In this document: positions 26,810-36,825 of the stretch, one piece after another
Layout: each line of letters opens with the position of its first letter
Numbering within the stretch: the stretch's first letter is position 1
Assembly: GCA_934668515.1 (NCBI GenBank)
Contig: CAKUNS010000001.1
Location: 1 to 64,000, forward strand
From: an uncultured Eggerthellaceae bacterium
GTDB lineage: Bacteria; Actinomycetota; Coriobacteriia; Coriobacteriales; Eggerthellaceae
Direction of reading: 5' to 3'
DNA length: 64,000 nt
Made by a program: the position numbers and the translations under genes
Notes under the pieces: generated by a model
Told to the model about the DNA's origin: nothing
Database searches by the model: none
What the model saw: the letters and a program-made list of their open reading frames with translations, nothing else

Positions 26810-27682
26810 ATGACCGTGATCGACATCAAGCCCGACGCACAGGGCAAGGTCCGCGATATCTACGACTTGGGCGACAAGCTGTTGATGGTCGCAACCGACC
26901 GCATCTCCGCGTTCGACTACATTCTAGACAACGAGATTCCCAACAAGGGCCGTGTCCTCACGCAGCTTTCGCTGTTCTGGCTCGACCAGATGAAGGATGT
27001 CATCGACAATCACCTGATCAGCGCCGACGTGGCCGACCTGCCCGAGCAGTTCAAGCCGTACGCCGACTACCTGGACGGTCGCTTCATGCTGGTGAAGAAG
27101 GCCGAGATGTTCCCCGTCGAGTGCATCGTTCGCGGTTACTTGGCTGGCAGCGGCCTTAAGGAGTACGAGGCCAACGGCGCCGTCTGCGGCATCGAGCTGC
27201 CCGCGGGCTTGGTGAACTCCTCCAAGCTCCCCGAGCCCATCTTCACGCCTTCCACCAAGGCCGAGATCGGCGGCCACGACGAGAACATCAGCTTCGAGCG
27301 TTGCGTCGAGCTTATTGGCGAAGAGAACGCCACGGCACTGCGTGACCTGGCCATCAAGATCTACTCCCTCGCTCGCGACCATGCCGCTGAAAACGGCATC
27401 ATCATTGCCGACACCAAATTCGAGTTCGGCGTCATCGACGGCAAGATCGTCCTTGCCGACGAGGTTATGACCCCGGACAGCAGCCGCTTCTGGCCCGGCG
27501 ACGAGTATGAGCCCGGCAAGAGCCAGCCCAGCTTCGACAAGCAGTTCTTGCGCGACTGGCTGACCGCCAACTGGGATCGTCAGGGTAACCCGCCTGCTCT
27601 GCCCGAGGAAATCGTCGAGAAGACCAGCCAGAAGTACATCCAGGCTTACGAGAAGATCACGGGTCAGAAGTTCCCGTTCTGA
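26810..27682 (+). CDS. purC: Phosphoribosylaminoimidazole-succinocarboxamide synthase
   Basis: 290 residues of the SAICAR synthetase family: GKVRDIYD near residue 13, [19 protein letters not shown] and the C-terminal [12 protein letters not shown] motif. It joins aspartate to CAIR in purine synthesis, ATP-dependently. A nested inverted repeat (26698-26762) lies upstream, next to a possible promoter TTCCAA (26738-26743)/CATAAT (26762-26767). A strong terminator follows the gene, so it is probably monocistronic. Confidence 0.96.
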   Translation: MTVIDIKPDAQGKVRDIYDLGDKLLMVATDRISAFDYILDNEIPNKGRVLTQLSLFWLDQMKDVIDNHLISADVADLPEQFKPYADYLDGRFMLVKKAEMFPVECIVRGYLAGSGLKEYEANGAVCGIELPAGLVNSSKLPEPIFTPSTKAEIGGHDENISFERCVELIGEENATALRDLAIKIYSLARDHAAENGIIIADTKFEFGVIDGKIVLADEVMTPDSSRFWPGDEYEPGKSQPSFDKQFLRDWLTANWDRQGNPPALPEEIVEKTSQKYIQAYEKITGQKFPF

Positions 27683-27730
27683 TCGAAGCGATCGGAAGCC
27701 GCTGGGCTTCGCGTCATTCGAGCTTGCAGG

Positions 27731-27768
27731 GGTCGCCCTCTCCTAGAGGTGGGCGACCTTTTCCTTTT
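27731..27768 (+). terminator. Intrinsic terminator of purC
   Basis: GGTCGCCC (27731-27738) pairs with GGGCGACC (27751-27758), followed by TTTTCCTTTT. Confidence 0.85.
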
Positions 27769-27912
27769 GACGGTTTTCGGTATAGTCGGTGACTTGTAAA
27801 ACAGATGTGTAACAGTCTGATAATACTCATGTGGTGAAAAACTCACTTGATACAATGTTCCGACGTAAACCGACCGAAGGGTCCAACGAAGTCATAAAGG
27901 AGGGAATCGTTC

Positions 27913-30516
27913 GTGCGCAACGTCTTTCGCGTGTTGTTCCGCGATCTGAAGCGTATCGCCAAGGCGCCGGCCAGCTGGGTCGTCGCCCTGTTCTTGGTGG
28001 TGCTTCCGTCGTTGTACACCTGGTTCAACGTCATTGGATTCTGGGACCCCTATGGCAATACCGGCGAGCTCCGTGTATGCGTGGTAAACGAGGATGCGGG
28101 CGCCAACGACGAGACGCTCGGCGATCTTCAGTTGGGCGACCAGATCGTCGAGCAGCTTGAGCAAAACGATCAGCTCGATTGGGATATAACCGATCGCGAA
28201 ACGGCAATGGACCTGCTGGAAAGCGGCAAGGCGTACGCGGTGTTCGTCGTGCCCGAGAATTTCAGCAGCGACATGACCACCATCCTCTCCGACTCGTTCC
28301 AGCAGCCCAAGCTCGAATACTACGTGAATGAGAAGCTGGGCCCGGTTTCGCCGAAGATCACCGATACGGGCGCTTCCACGCTGGATTCAACCATCAACGA
28401 GACGTTCATCTCGACGGTCACCTCGACCGTTGCTCAGACGCTTAACGATTCGCTCGCGGACTCGCAGGCGCGCTTCGATTCGTCGAAGTCGACGGTCGTC
28501 ACCGAGCTTGATAAGGTTTTGGCCGATCTGGATGCAGCGCGCAGCGCCATTTCCCAGCTTGATCAGGCGTCAACCGATGGCATTGCCAAGACGCACGAGG
28601 CGAAGTCTGCTCTCGACCAGGCAAAATCCCAGATTTCCGACATGTCCCTGGCTCTAAGCCAGCTTTCCACGCTCACTGCCACGGTGAACACCGAGATGAA
28701 CAAAACGGTGTCAAGCCTGTCCACGGCGCTGGACAAGGGGTCGGCCATGATCTCGTCTGCTGCGGCGCAGGCCAACACCGTCATTGGCGATTCCGCGGCG
28801 AACATCGTCTCGGCCGAGGCCTCGGTGAAGCAGGCGGCTGAATACAGCAAGGCGCTTGTCGAAAGCAATCAGGCGCTTATCACCGAGCTACGCTCCATGC
28901 AGGCAGACATGCCCGAAGGCGATCAGAAGAAGTTGCTCGGCGATGTCATCGACACGTTGGAAACCGCGAACAACAACGCATCGACGCAGGTTGACATCAT
29001 CGAGCAAACGGCCACCGACGTTTCGAACTCGGCTCAGTCGGTTGCTTCGGCGTCGAACGCAATAAACGATTCCGTTCAGACCACCATCAAGGCCACGGAC
29101 GACTACCGCACGGTGCTGTCCACGCAGACCGTCCCGCAAACCAGCGCGGCGCTTGCCACCATCAGCGCCACGTCCAACAGCCTTGCCGGCACGGTTGCCC
29201 AGCAAACCGCGCTGGTCGATCAAACTGCTTCGGTGCTCAACCAACTTGAGGGCACGTTGTCCACCACGTCGGGCGCCTTGGCGCAGACCGATGCCTTGTT
29301 GGCCGATGCCCAAACCGAGATCGACAACGTGCGTACCGACGTTGTGGCGCTGAGCACGTCAGGCAAGCTGGGCGAGCTGTTCGGCGACGATGGCTCCATC
29401 GACGTCGACAAGGTTGCCGACTTCATGCAGTCACCGACCAAGGTCAAAACCGAGGAGCTGTACCCGCTCAACGCATACGGCTCGGCCATGGCGCCGCTTT
29501 TCATCAACCTCACGCTGTGGATCGGCGTGTTCATGCTGATGGTCATCATGCACGTCGAGGTTGATGACGAGGGCATCAAGAACCTCACTATCGCGCAGCG
29601 CTATTTGGGCCGCGGCCTTCTGTTTGCCATCATGGTTTCGCTTCAGGCGATCGTCTGCATTACCGGCTGCTTGTATCTAGGCGTGCAAACGGTGTCGGCG
29701 CCCGCGCTGTACATCACGGCGATAGCTTGCTCGCTTACGTACTTGGCCATTCAGTACACGCTGTCTACCACGCTTCAGCACGTGGGCAAGGGCCTCTGCG
29801 TGATCATGGTGTTCGTTCAGATCCCCGGAGCCACGGGCTTGTATCCGGTCGAGCTGACCACACGCTTCTTCCAGACGATCTACCCGGTGTTCCCCTTTAC
29901 GTACGGCATCAACGCCATGCGCGAAACGGTGAGTGGTTTCTACGGGAACGCTTGGACGAACGACCTGGCCATGCTCGCCCTGTTCTTCATAGTGTTCGTG
30001 CTGATTGGTGTGTTCGTCAGGCCGTTCCTCACCAACACCAACCTCATGTTCGCGAAGCAGCTTACCGAAACTGACATCATCAATCACGAGATGGTGCACC
30101 TGCCCGAGCGCCGTTATCGCGTGACGCAGATCATCCGCGCCATGTCCGACCACGGGGAGTTCCGCGCCTACCTTAACGAGCATTCGGCGCGCTTCTTCAG
30201 GTTGTATCCCAGACTCAAGCGCGATGCCATCATCTTCGGCATCGGCGTGCCGGTCGTGTTCACCACGGCTATGGCGTTCCTGAGTCCCGGCAAGAAGGTC
30301 GTCGTGCTTACCGTATGGCTGCTTTGGCTTGTGGTGGTCATTGCGTTCTTGCTGGTCATCGAACATGTTCGCGACAGCCTTGAAAGACAGGCCGCGCTCA
30401 ATGCCATGTCCGACGCCGAGCTGCGCGAGCTGTTCTCGGCACGCAACCGCATCAGTGAGAAGGAAAGCGCCCATTCGGCGGCCGCTGCTTCCGTTGAAGG
30501 GGGAGAAGGCCGATGA
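27913..30516 (+). CDS. YhgE/Pip-family membrane protein (first of two)
   Basis: 867 residues. The N-terminal part carries one membrane helix (about 20-42) with the family pattern PSLYTWFN, then a 490-residue extracytoplasmic region with long Ser/Thr/Ala-rich coiled-coil-like stretches. An ABC2-type block of five to six helices follows (about 525-710), and then an unusual tail with two more helices (about 780-830). YhgE/Pip proteins are related to phage-infection proteins and ESX/type VII accessory proteins; some are thought to export small molecules. GTG 27913 has AAAGGAGG upstream. It overlaps the next gene by four bases. Confidence 0.85.
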   Translation: MRNVFRVLFRDLKRIAKAPASWVVALFLVVLPSLYTWFNVIGFWDPYGNTGELRVCVVNEDAGANDETLGDLQLGDQIVEQLEQNDQLDWDITDRETAMDLLESGKAYAVFVVPENFSSDMTTILSDSFQQPKLEYYVNEKLGPVSPKITDTGASTLDSTINETFISTVTSTVAQTLNDSLADSQARFDSSKSTVVTELDKVLADLDAARSAISQLDQASTDGIAKTHEAKSALDQAKSQISDMSLALSQLSTLTATVNTEMNKTVSSLSTALDKGSAMISSAAAQANTVIGDSAANIVSAEASVKQAAEYSKALVESNQALITELRSMQADMPEGDQKKLLGDVIDTLETANNNASTQVDIIEQTATDVSNSAQSVASASNAINDSVQTTIKATDDYRTVLSTQTVPQTSAALATISATSNSLAGTVAQQTALVDQTASVLNQLEGTLSTTSGALAQTDALLADAQTEIDNVRTDVVALSTSGKLGELFGDDGSIDVDKVADFMQSPTKVKTEELYPLNAYGSAMAPLFINLTLWIGVFMLMVIMHVEVDDEGIKNLTIAQRYLGRGLLFAIMVSLQAIVCITGCLYLGVQTVSAPALYITAIACSLTYLAIQYTLSTTLQHVGKGLCVIMVFVQIPGATGLYPVELTTRFFQTIYPVFPFTYGINAMRETVSGFYGNAWTNDLAMLALFFIVFVLIGVFVRPFLTNTNLMFAKQLTETDIINHEMVHLPERRYRVTQIIRAMSDHGEFRAYLNEHSARFFRLYPRLKRDAIIFGIGVPVVFTTAMAFLSPGKKVVVLTVWLLWLVVVIAFLLVIEHVRDSLERQAALNAMSDAELRELFSARNRISEKESAHSAAAASVEGGEGR

Positions 30517-32696
30517 GGAACGCATGGGAGCTGTTCAAGGGCGATCTCAAACGCCTGCGCGGAAATGTGGTCACCGTCATTTGCGTGCTGGGTATCATCG
30601 CTTTGCCGTCCATTTTCTCGTGGTACAACTTGATCGCCAGCTGGAACGTGTTCGAGAACACGGGCAACTTGTCCGTTGCCGTTGCCAACACCGACGAGGG
30701 GTACAAGAGCGATCTGGTGCCCATCAAGGTGAGCGTCGGCGATCAGGTGGTGTCGGCGCTGCGTGCGAACGACCAGATCAACTGGGTGGTCACAACCGAG
30801 GAAGATGCTATCGACGGTGCACGTTCGGGTAAGTACTACGCTGCCGTGGTCATCCCCGAAAGCTTCAGCCGCGACATGATGACGTTCTACTCCGATGACG
30901 TTCAGCATGCGCAGATCATCTATTATTCGAACGAGAAGAAGAACGCCATTGCGCCGAAGGTTACCGACCAGGGTGCCGATCAGGTGTCATCCCAGGTCAA
31001 TCAGGTATTTATGGAGACGCTGTCCGACGCTGCGCTTGCGATTGCGCAAGATCTTCTGAATTATGCCGACACGAACGACGTTGACGGCGCCATTGGCGAC
31101 CTTGGCGATCACGTCGAGGTCCTGTCCGGCCAGCTGACGCGTGCTTCGTCGGTTTTGCGGGCGTATTCGTCCATCCTGGGTTCGTCGCGCGATTTGGTCA
31201 GCAGCTCTGCCGACCTGCTTTCCCAGGCGAAGGAATCCGCTTCCGAGGTGTCATCTCAGGTGGAGCAGGTGGAAGGCTCGGGTGAGAGCATCATCTCGGC
31301 CATGGACTCGGCAACTGCCGCACTGTCGCAGGCGGTGGAAACCAGCTCGTCGACGTTCGGCTCGGTTCAGACTGCCGTTGACGCGGCCTTCGACTCGGCC
31401 GACGCCACCACGGCAAACACTGCGTCGTCGTTGCATCTGACGGCCACGAACCTGCGCAGCCAAGCGGGCAATTACTCCAACATCGCCGACCAGCTTGCCG
31501 CCATGAAGAGCAGCCTTCCTGACGATAGTCAGCTTGCCGTTGAAGCCATGATCCTTCAGATGCGCTCCACGGCGGCGTTGATGAACGCGCTCGCGGACGG
31601 CATCGACCAGTCCGCCGATGACATGGTTGCGGGCGTGGGCGACAGGCAAGAGCAGCGTGAGCAGATCAAGAAACAGATCGACGAGGCGAAACAGGCGGTC
31701 GATGACGCGAAGGCCCAGTACGATGAGAACCTGAAGCCCCAGCTTGACAATCTTTCTGCCACTATTGCCGATCTGAGCTCGCAAGTTTCAGGTAGCGCCG
31801 CGCTTTTGGGCAACGCGAGCGACGATCTGACGGGCGCTGCGGGATCGGTGTCTTCGGGTTTGGACGGTGCGAAGGCCAAGCTTGATTCGGCGGCGGACGA
31901 CCTTGATCGCTCTGCTGCGAAGCTCGCCGAGCTTTCCGATGCGATTGCAGAGGCTTTGGCCACGGGCGACAAGACGGCGCTGCACAACGTCCTCTCGGGT
32001 GACACCTCGTCGTTGGCAAATGCGATCTCCGCTCCGGTTGTGCTTGATCGCCATGCGCTTTACCCGGTCGAGAACTTCGGCTCGGCCATGGCGCCGCTGT
32101 ACACCTCGCTTGCGTTGTGGATCGGCGCGCTGCTTATCATGGTCACGTTCTCGCTGAACCCTTCCGAGCGCATCCTTCGCGAGTTGGACAACCCGAAGCC
32201 CCCGCAAATCTTCCTAGGTCGTTTCGGCATCGTCGCATTGATGTCCATCGCGCAAAGCACGGTGCTGTGCCTTGGCAACATGTTCTTCCTGCGCGTGCAG
32301 GTGGACAACCCGTGGTTGTACCTGCTGTGCTTCATCGTGTCCGGCCTCGTGTTCGCATTCATCATCTACACGCTGGTCGCTTCGTTCGCGAACCTTGGCA
32401 AGGCCATTGCGGTTATCCTGCTGATCCTGCAGGTTGCGGGCGGCGGTGGAAGCTATCCGCTGGCGATCCTGCCCGATTTCTTCCAGGATGTTAGTGCCTG
32501 GCTGCCGGTAACCCACGTTGTCAACGCGATGCGCGCGGCGATGTTCGGAATGTACAACAACGATTTCTGGATCGAGATCGGCACGTTGCTGCTGTTCACC
32601 GTCCCGTTCATCCTGCTGGGCTTCGTTCTGCGAAACCCCATGATCAAGCTGGTCGACTGGTTCGTCGAGAAGGTCGAGGAGTCGAAGGTCATTTAG
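30513..32696 (+). CDS. YhgE/Pip-family membrane protein (second of two)
   Basis: 727 residues with the same layout as its upstream partner: an N-terminal helix with LPSIFSWYN, a long extracytoplasmic coiled-coil region (about 45-510), and six C-terminal helices (about 530-715). The ATGA overlap implies translational coupling and a two-subunit membrane complex. It lacks the extra C-terminal tail of the first copy. Substrate unknown. Confidence 0.87.
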   Translation: MRNAWELFKGDLKRLRGNVVTVICVLGIIALPSIFSWYNLIASWNVFENTGNLSVAVANTDEGYKSDLVPIKVSVGDQVVSALRANDQINWVVTTEEDAIDGARSGKYYAAVVIPESFSRDMMTFYSDDVQHAQIIYYSNEKKNAIAPKVTDQGADQVSSQVNQVFMETLSDAALAIAQDLLNYADTNDVDGAIGDLGDHVEVLSGQLTRASSVLRAYSSILGSSRDLVSSSADLLSQAKESASEVSSQVEQVEGSGESIISAMDSATAALSQAVETSSSTFGSVQTAVDAAFDSADATTANTASSLHLTATNLRSQAGNYSNIADQLAAMKSSLPDDSQLAVEAMILQMRSTAALMNALADGIDQSADDMVAGVGDRQEQREQIKKQIDEAKQAVDDAKAQYDENLKPQLDNLSATIADLSSQVSGSAALLGNASDDLTGAAGSVSSGLDGAKAKLDSAADDLDRSAAKLAELSDAIAEALATGDKTALHNVLSGDTSSLANAISAPVVLDRHALYPVENFGSAMAPLYTSLALWIGALLIMVTFSLNPSERILRELDNPKPPQIFLGRFGIVALMSIAQSTVLCLGNMFFLRVQVDNPWLYLLCFIVSGLVFAFIIYTLVASFANLGKAIAVILLILQVAGGGGSYPLAILPDFFQDVSAWLPVTHVVNAMRAAMFGMYNNDFWIEIGTLLLFTVPFILLGFVLRNPMIKLVDWFVEKVEESKVI

Positions 32697-32841
32697 CCTT
32701 GCGCGGGGTTCGTTTCGCATGCTTGTGGATGCGCTAATATCTTCTAGCGCTTGCCGTTGTCAAGTATTAGAATTAGATTTTGCTGAAAACACGACGCAGC
32801 CACGCGAAGCGCTGCGCATGCACGATCAAGGAGCTCCGCAG

Positions 32842-33558
32842 ATGACCCAACGCAACCCCATGAACGAGCGCTATCAAAGCGAAGAGCGCGCGGGCAAGAC
32901 ACGTAAAAGCGCTTCCATGGCGAAGCCGGTGTCCAAGGCTGCATCCACTACCAACGAACCCGCACCTAAAACCAAGAAGCAGAAGCGCGAGGAAGCTCGC
33001 CAGCGCGAGGAAAAGGAAATGCAGAAGGCGCGTGCGTTGGGCGTTGATTCCAGCAACATGCCCACCATCCAGTACCGCAGCCTGCGCCGACAGTATTGGG
33101 CTGCCCTTATCGGCGCCGTCGTCTGCACGGGCCTGTCGTTCCTGCTTTCCGGCGCTCCCGCACCGTGGGGCGACTGGTCCATGTACCTGCTGCTTTTCGC
33201 ATATGTCCTGATCATCCTTGCTCTGTACATCGACATGAGCAAGATCCGCAAGCTTCGCAAGGGCTACACCAACGAGGTTGTCCACGGCAAGAGCAAGGCT
33301 GCCCGTAAAGAGCAGAAGGCTCGTGCTGCCGAGCTTCGCGAGCAGAGGAAAGAGGCCGAGACTGCCTACGCCGCCGCCAAAGAGAACGGCACCCTTGAAG
33401 AGAAGAAGACCGTTGGTCAGCGCATCAAGGGCATCTTCGGTGGCAAGAAGGACAAGCAGGAGCAGACCGACGCCGCCAAGGCCGACGTTATTAAGGCTCA
33501 GCCCGTCAAGGTCGAGGCCGAGCAGGCCGATGCCGCTAAGGCTGACGAGCAGAAATAA
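32842..33558 (+). CDS. Small membrane protein with two helices and charged tails, function unknown
   Basis: 238 residues from ATG 32842. The first 80 residues are Lys/Glu/Ala-rich (KKQKREEARQREEKE), then two adjacent membrane segments lie at about 90-110 and 117-137 (AALIGAVVCTGLSFLL and MYLLLFAYVLIILALY). The last 100 residues are again highly charged, with KAARKEQKARAAELREQRKE and an alanine/lysine-rich end. Both tails are probably cytosolic. AAGGAG lies nine bases before the chosen start; earlier in-frame ATGs (32719, 32818) are less likely. No family was recognised. Confidence 0.65.
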   Translation: MTQRNPMNERYQSEERAGKTRKSASMAKPVSKAASTTNEPAPKTKKQKREEARQREEKEMQKARALGVDSSNMPTIQYRSLRRQYWAALIGAVVCTGLSFLLSGAPAPWGDWSMYLLLFAYVLIILALYIDMSKIRKLRKGYTNEVVHGKSKAARKEQKARAAELREQRKEAETAYAAAKENGTLEEKKTVGQRIKGIFGGKKDKQEQTDAAKADVIKAQPVKVEAEQADAAKADEQK

Positions 33559-33566
33559 TCAGCATC

Positions 33567-34721
33567 TTGACCGGCTCCGATAAACGGCCAAGCGTTTCGA
33601 ATCAACGCCCCCGCGCGCACCAAAGCGCGCCGGGGCGCGTTTCGTATTCGCCTCAAAACCAAACCCCACGAAGGCATGGCTCTCCAGCTTCGCGCGGGGC
33701 TCAGCCTGCGGCATCCGGAAACCCTCAGGCCAGCCGCACCCTGTGCCCTCGCGCCCAGGCGGGTGGCTATCCCCAGCAAGGCGGGCGTCCTCATCAGCAA
33801 GGTCGCGCGCCCATGCACGGTCAAGCTCCCATCCCCAGCCACGTTCAGTCGAAGCCGTCTTTCCTCAGCCGGCTCCCGAAGATCCTGATCGGCCTGTGCG
33901 CAGCAGCGGCTCTTCTTCTTGTCGGGTACTTCGGCATGCGTCTTTTTCTGACCGGCGGTTTCGCTGGGTTGGGCGACCAGGGTCCTCTTACCGAGGAGCA
34001 AAAGGAAGCAGCTTACCAAAGCCCGTACACGTGGTCCAACCTTGATCGATCCGACGGCCGCTACGTTTACAAGCAGGATGGCGAGGTTCTGTCACGTTTG
34101 GGAATCGACGTATCCGAGAACCAGGGCGGGATCGATTGGTTCCAGGTTGCCCGTGACGGAATCGATTTCGCGGTTATCCGCGTTGGCTACCGCGGCACCT
34201 CGACCGGCGGTATCTTCCTTGACGATTACTTCGAGGAGAACATCGACAGCGCCCAGTACGTCGGCCTTGATACCGGCGTGTACTTCTTCTCGCAGGCAAC
34301 CACGGTAGCCGAGGCGCAGGAAGAGGCCGATTTCGTTCTTGAGAAGCTTGCGGGCCGTCAGTTGCAGTACCCTATTGTTTATGACTGCGAGGAAGTGGCG
34401 GCGGGTGTCGGCAAGTCGCGCACGGGTGGGCTTTCCAGGGATGAGATGACCGCATGCGCCAAGGCCTTCTGTGCGCGCGTCGAGCAGGCAGGCTACACCG
34501 CGATGGTTTACGGCAACAGCACCGACCTTTCGCGCTATTCGCTGAGCAATCTTTCCAGCTACGACATTTGGTACGCGGAATACGGCATGCCTGTTCCGTC
34601 CATCAAGCACGACTTCACTATCTGGCAGTATTCCAACAACGGTTCGGTTGCGGGAATCAATGCAGCGGTCGATATGAACATCGATCTGACCCAGGCATAT
34701 CAGGCTGCCAAGAAATCGTAA
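33567..34721 (+). CDS. Membrane-anchored GH25-family lysozyme (muramidase)
   Basis: 384 residues. A Pro/Gln/Gly/Arg-rich cytosolic N-region (about 1-100) leads to one membrane helix (about 105-128, ILIGLCAAAALLLVGYFG). A GH25 domain follows (about 175-384) with GIDVSENQG near 180, IRVGYRG, and the catalytic Asp/Glu pair in YDCEE near 270, closing with FTIWQYSNNG. It would cut N-acetylmuramyl bonds outside the membrane. The start is uncertain: TTG 33567 has no clear Shine-Dalgarno, and a 13-bp hairpin at about 33606-33637 lies inside the predicted 5' coding part. An in-frame ATG at 33813 would remove 82 low-complexity residues but keep the helix. Confidence 0.78.
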   Translation: MTGSDKRPSVSNQRPRAHQSAPGRVSYSPQNQTPRRHGSPASRGAQPAASGNPQASRTLCPRAQAGGYPQQGGRPHQQGRAPMHGQAPIPSHVQSKPSFLSRLPKILIGLCAAAALLLVGYFGMRLFLTGGFAGLGDQGPLTEEQKEAAYQSPYTWSNLDRSDGRYVYKQDGEVLSRLGIDVSENQGGIDWFQVARDGIDFAVIRVGYRGTSTGGIFLDDYFEENIDSAQYVGLDTGVYFFSQATTVAEAQEEADFVLEKLAGRQLQYPIVYDCEEVAAGVGKSRTGGLSRDEMTACAKAFCARVEQAGYTAMVYGNSTDLSRYSLSNLSSYDIWYAEYGMPVPSIKHDFTIWQYSNNGSVAGINAAVDMNIDLTQAYQAAKKS

Positions 34722-34948
34722 CGGGGTCGTTTCCGCAACGGCTATGCCATCAGGCGTGTCATCGAAGGTCCGGGTTTGGCTATCGTCGAGTCCGGGCTTT
34801 ATTCTTGGTACGTTCAGTCTTGTGGATTTTTACAATCTTATGAACACATTCTTACAAATCTCTTGTTCAAATTCATCGAAGCCAACATAATCGTGAACGT
34901 TCCGAGTCGTTTAGGTACTCGGACGTAGAACAAGAAGAAGAGGTTCAG

Positions 34949-35125
34949 ATGTCGCAAAACGACGACTTCGAGCGCGAGCTTGATGCTGAGATCAACGAGC
35001 GCTTGGCGCTGATGGAGGAACCGGGCTACCAGTTCCCCAAGGCGCTTAACAAAGTTGATTGGGCGCTTATCATCGCCATCCCCATCGTGAGCGTTGCCCT
35101 GTTGGTTATCGGCGAGTTTCTGTAG
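34949..35125 (+). CDS. 58-residue single-helix membrane protein next to the permease
   Basis: A short gene with AAGAAGAAGAGG ahead of ATG 34949. The product starts MSQNDDFERELDAEINERL (acidic, helical) and ends in one hydrophobic helix (about residues 37-56, WALIIAIPIVSVALLVIGEF). Its stop codon overlaps the TAGGAGG Shine-Dalgarno of the permease, so the two are translationally linked. The layout suggests a small accessory subunit of the transporter, but this is inference. No named family was recognised. Confidence 0.65.
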   Translation: MSQNDDFERELDAEINERLALMEEPGYQFPKALNKVDWALIIAIPIVSVALLVIGEFL

Positions 35126-35135
35126 GAGGCAACCA

Positions 35136-36572
35136 ATGGCAAAACAAACGATGCAAGACTACGTTAAGCAAGAGACCATTTTCGGCCTGGTGCCCGTCAA
35201 GAAGGGCGAGCGCACGTACAGCTTTTGGGACACCTTACTGGTAACCAGCGGCTTCGCGATTGCCACATGGTGCTATTCGCAGGGCGCTCTTACCGCCAGC
35301 TATACCGATTTCTGGCAGTCGCTGATCATTACGTTCGCCATGGGCGGATTGTTCCTGATCATCGAATCGCTGCCTGTCATTTTCGCGGTGCGTTACGGCG
35401 TTGACCTGTGGGTTTACCTGCGTGCGGTGCTGGGCGACAACGGCGTGAAGGTGTTCGCGACAGCGGTTATCTTAGGAAACTGGTTTTGGTACGCGGTTGC
35501 GGCGAACATGTTCGGCTCGTCCATCGCGCAGATCTGCGCCGGGTACGGGATCTTGATTCCCGATCAATGGGTGAACGTCATCAGCGTCATCAGCGTTGTG
35601 CTGGGATCTTTGATCGCCATCGCAGGTCCGTCTGCCATTAAATGGACTTCGCGTATTCTGGTCACCTTGCTTTTGGCCATCGGCGTCATCGTGTTTATCA
35701 TGTGCTTCACCATTGTGCCGATCGACCAGATCGTGGCCTACAAGCCCGACCTTACCGACATGGGCGTCGACCGCATGCAGGCTTACGCGCTTGCAGCCGA
35801 GGGCATGGTTGCTTTCTCGTTCAGCTGGTCCACGCAGGCAATCATCCTGCCGCGTCTTTCCCACACCGAGCGCGGCGGCTACTGGGGAACGTTCGCCGGT
35901 TATGCCATCGTCGCGCCGTTCTTCGTGTTCATCGGCGCTGTTATGGCCATCGTCATGTACATCACCACGGGCGTTTACGAAAGCGATCCGACCGTCATGC
36001 TGGCAACCCTTGGTCCCAACATCGCGCTGCTTTCGCTGATGCTGGTTGCGTTCGCCAACATTGGCACGCAGGCTGTTGGCGGCTACGTGAACGACATGGT
36101 TCTGAAAGCCGCATGGCCGAAGGTCGACTATAAGATCTTGGTTCTGCTTTCCTGCATCTACGTCAGTATCCTGACGCTGACGGGCGAAGTGACTGCCAAC
36201 TTCGGTCAGTTCATATCGATCGCGGCGTACATCCAGGGCCCGATTATCGGCATCATGTTCGTCGACTACATCATTCTGCGTAAGCGCAAGTTCTCGCTGA
36301 AGTCGCTGTACCATCGCGAGGGGCATACCGCGTACGATTTCAAGGGCAGTTTCAACTGGATCGGCATCGGCGTCATCGCTGTCACGTTGGTCACTGCTCT
36401 GCTGTTCGTGTACAACCCCATCACGGGAGACATCCAAAGCTCGCTGTTCTGCTTCACCACCGGCTCGGGCTTCACGGCCATCATGGGCGGCCTGCTTTAC
36501 TGGCTGGCTTCGCTTGTTCCCGGTTGGCGCGCCATCATGCTGCGCGACCGCGAAGATCTCGAGATCGTGTAA
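35136..36572 (+). CDS. NCS1-family cytosine/purine/allantoin-type permease
   Basis: 478 residues with about twelve membrane segments. The N-terminal ETIFGLVPVKKGERTYSFWD and GNWFWYAVAANMFGSSIAQ segments fit the nucleobase:cation symporter-1 family. It would bring a nucleobase or related compound into the cell with sodium or protons. ATG 35136 follows TAGGAGG; 14 upstream in-frame codons overlapping the small gene were rejected. The substrate cannot be told from sequence. Confidence 0.8.
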   Translation: MAKQTMQDYVKQETIFGLVPVKKGERTYSFWDTLLVTSGFAIATWCYSQGALTASYTDFWQSLIITFAMGGLFLIIESLPVIFAVRYGVDLWVYLRAVLGDNGVKVFATAVILGNWFWYAVAANMFGSSIAQICAGYGILIPDQWVNVISVISVVLGSLIAIAGPSAIKWTSRILVTLLLAIGVIVFIMCFTIVPIDQIVAYKPDLTDMGVDRMQAYALAAEGMVAFSFSWSTQAIILPRLSHTERGGYWGTFAGYAIVAPFFVFIGAVMAIVMYITTGVYESDPTVMLATLGPNIALLSLMLVAFANIGTQAVGGYVNDMVLKAAWPKVDYKILVLLSCIYVSILTLTGEVTANFGQFISIAAYIQGPIIGIMFVDYIILRKRKFSLKSLYHREGHTAYDFKGSFNWIGIGVIAVTLVTALLFVYNPITGDIQSSLFCFTTGSGFTAIMGGLLYWLASLVPGWRAIMLRDREDLEIV

Positions 36573-36725
36573 GGGGCTCGGCAGCGGTTCGCACGCCCAC
36601 GCAGGCCGCAAGATGCGCAACCCGCGCGGTGCGCGAGTCCACGCGCCTTTCGCAACCCGTGCATCGCGTTCGCCTGCGCACCCTTGCAGCCTGCAGGTAA
36701 GATGGTTGCTTCATAGTGTCGTTTC

Positions 36726-36759
36726 GGAGCCGTCCTTAAGGGGCGGCTCCTTTGCTATT
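36726..36759 (+). terminator. Intrinsic terminator before gtrA
   Basis: GGAGCCG (36726-36732) pairs with CGGCTCC (36744-36750), followed by TTTGCTATT. It probably ends the permease transcript. Confidence 0.6.
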
Positions 36760-36825
36760 CTTCGGTAATGGCACTTTCGAATCGCGCCGCATCTTTCGTG
36801 CATCCCCCTCGTTCAAGGAGTGAAC

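Noticed and set aside
33676..33888. 70-residue plus-strand ORF inside the GH25 gene
   Set aside because: It is an alternative frame of a low-complexity Pro/Arg region without a ribosome-binding site.
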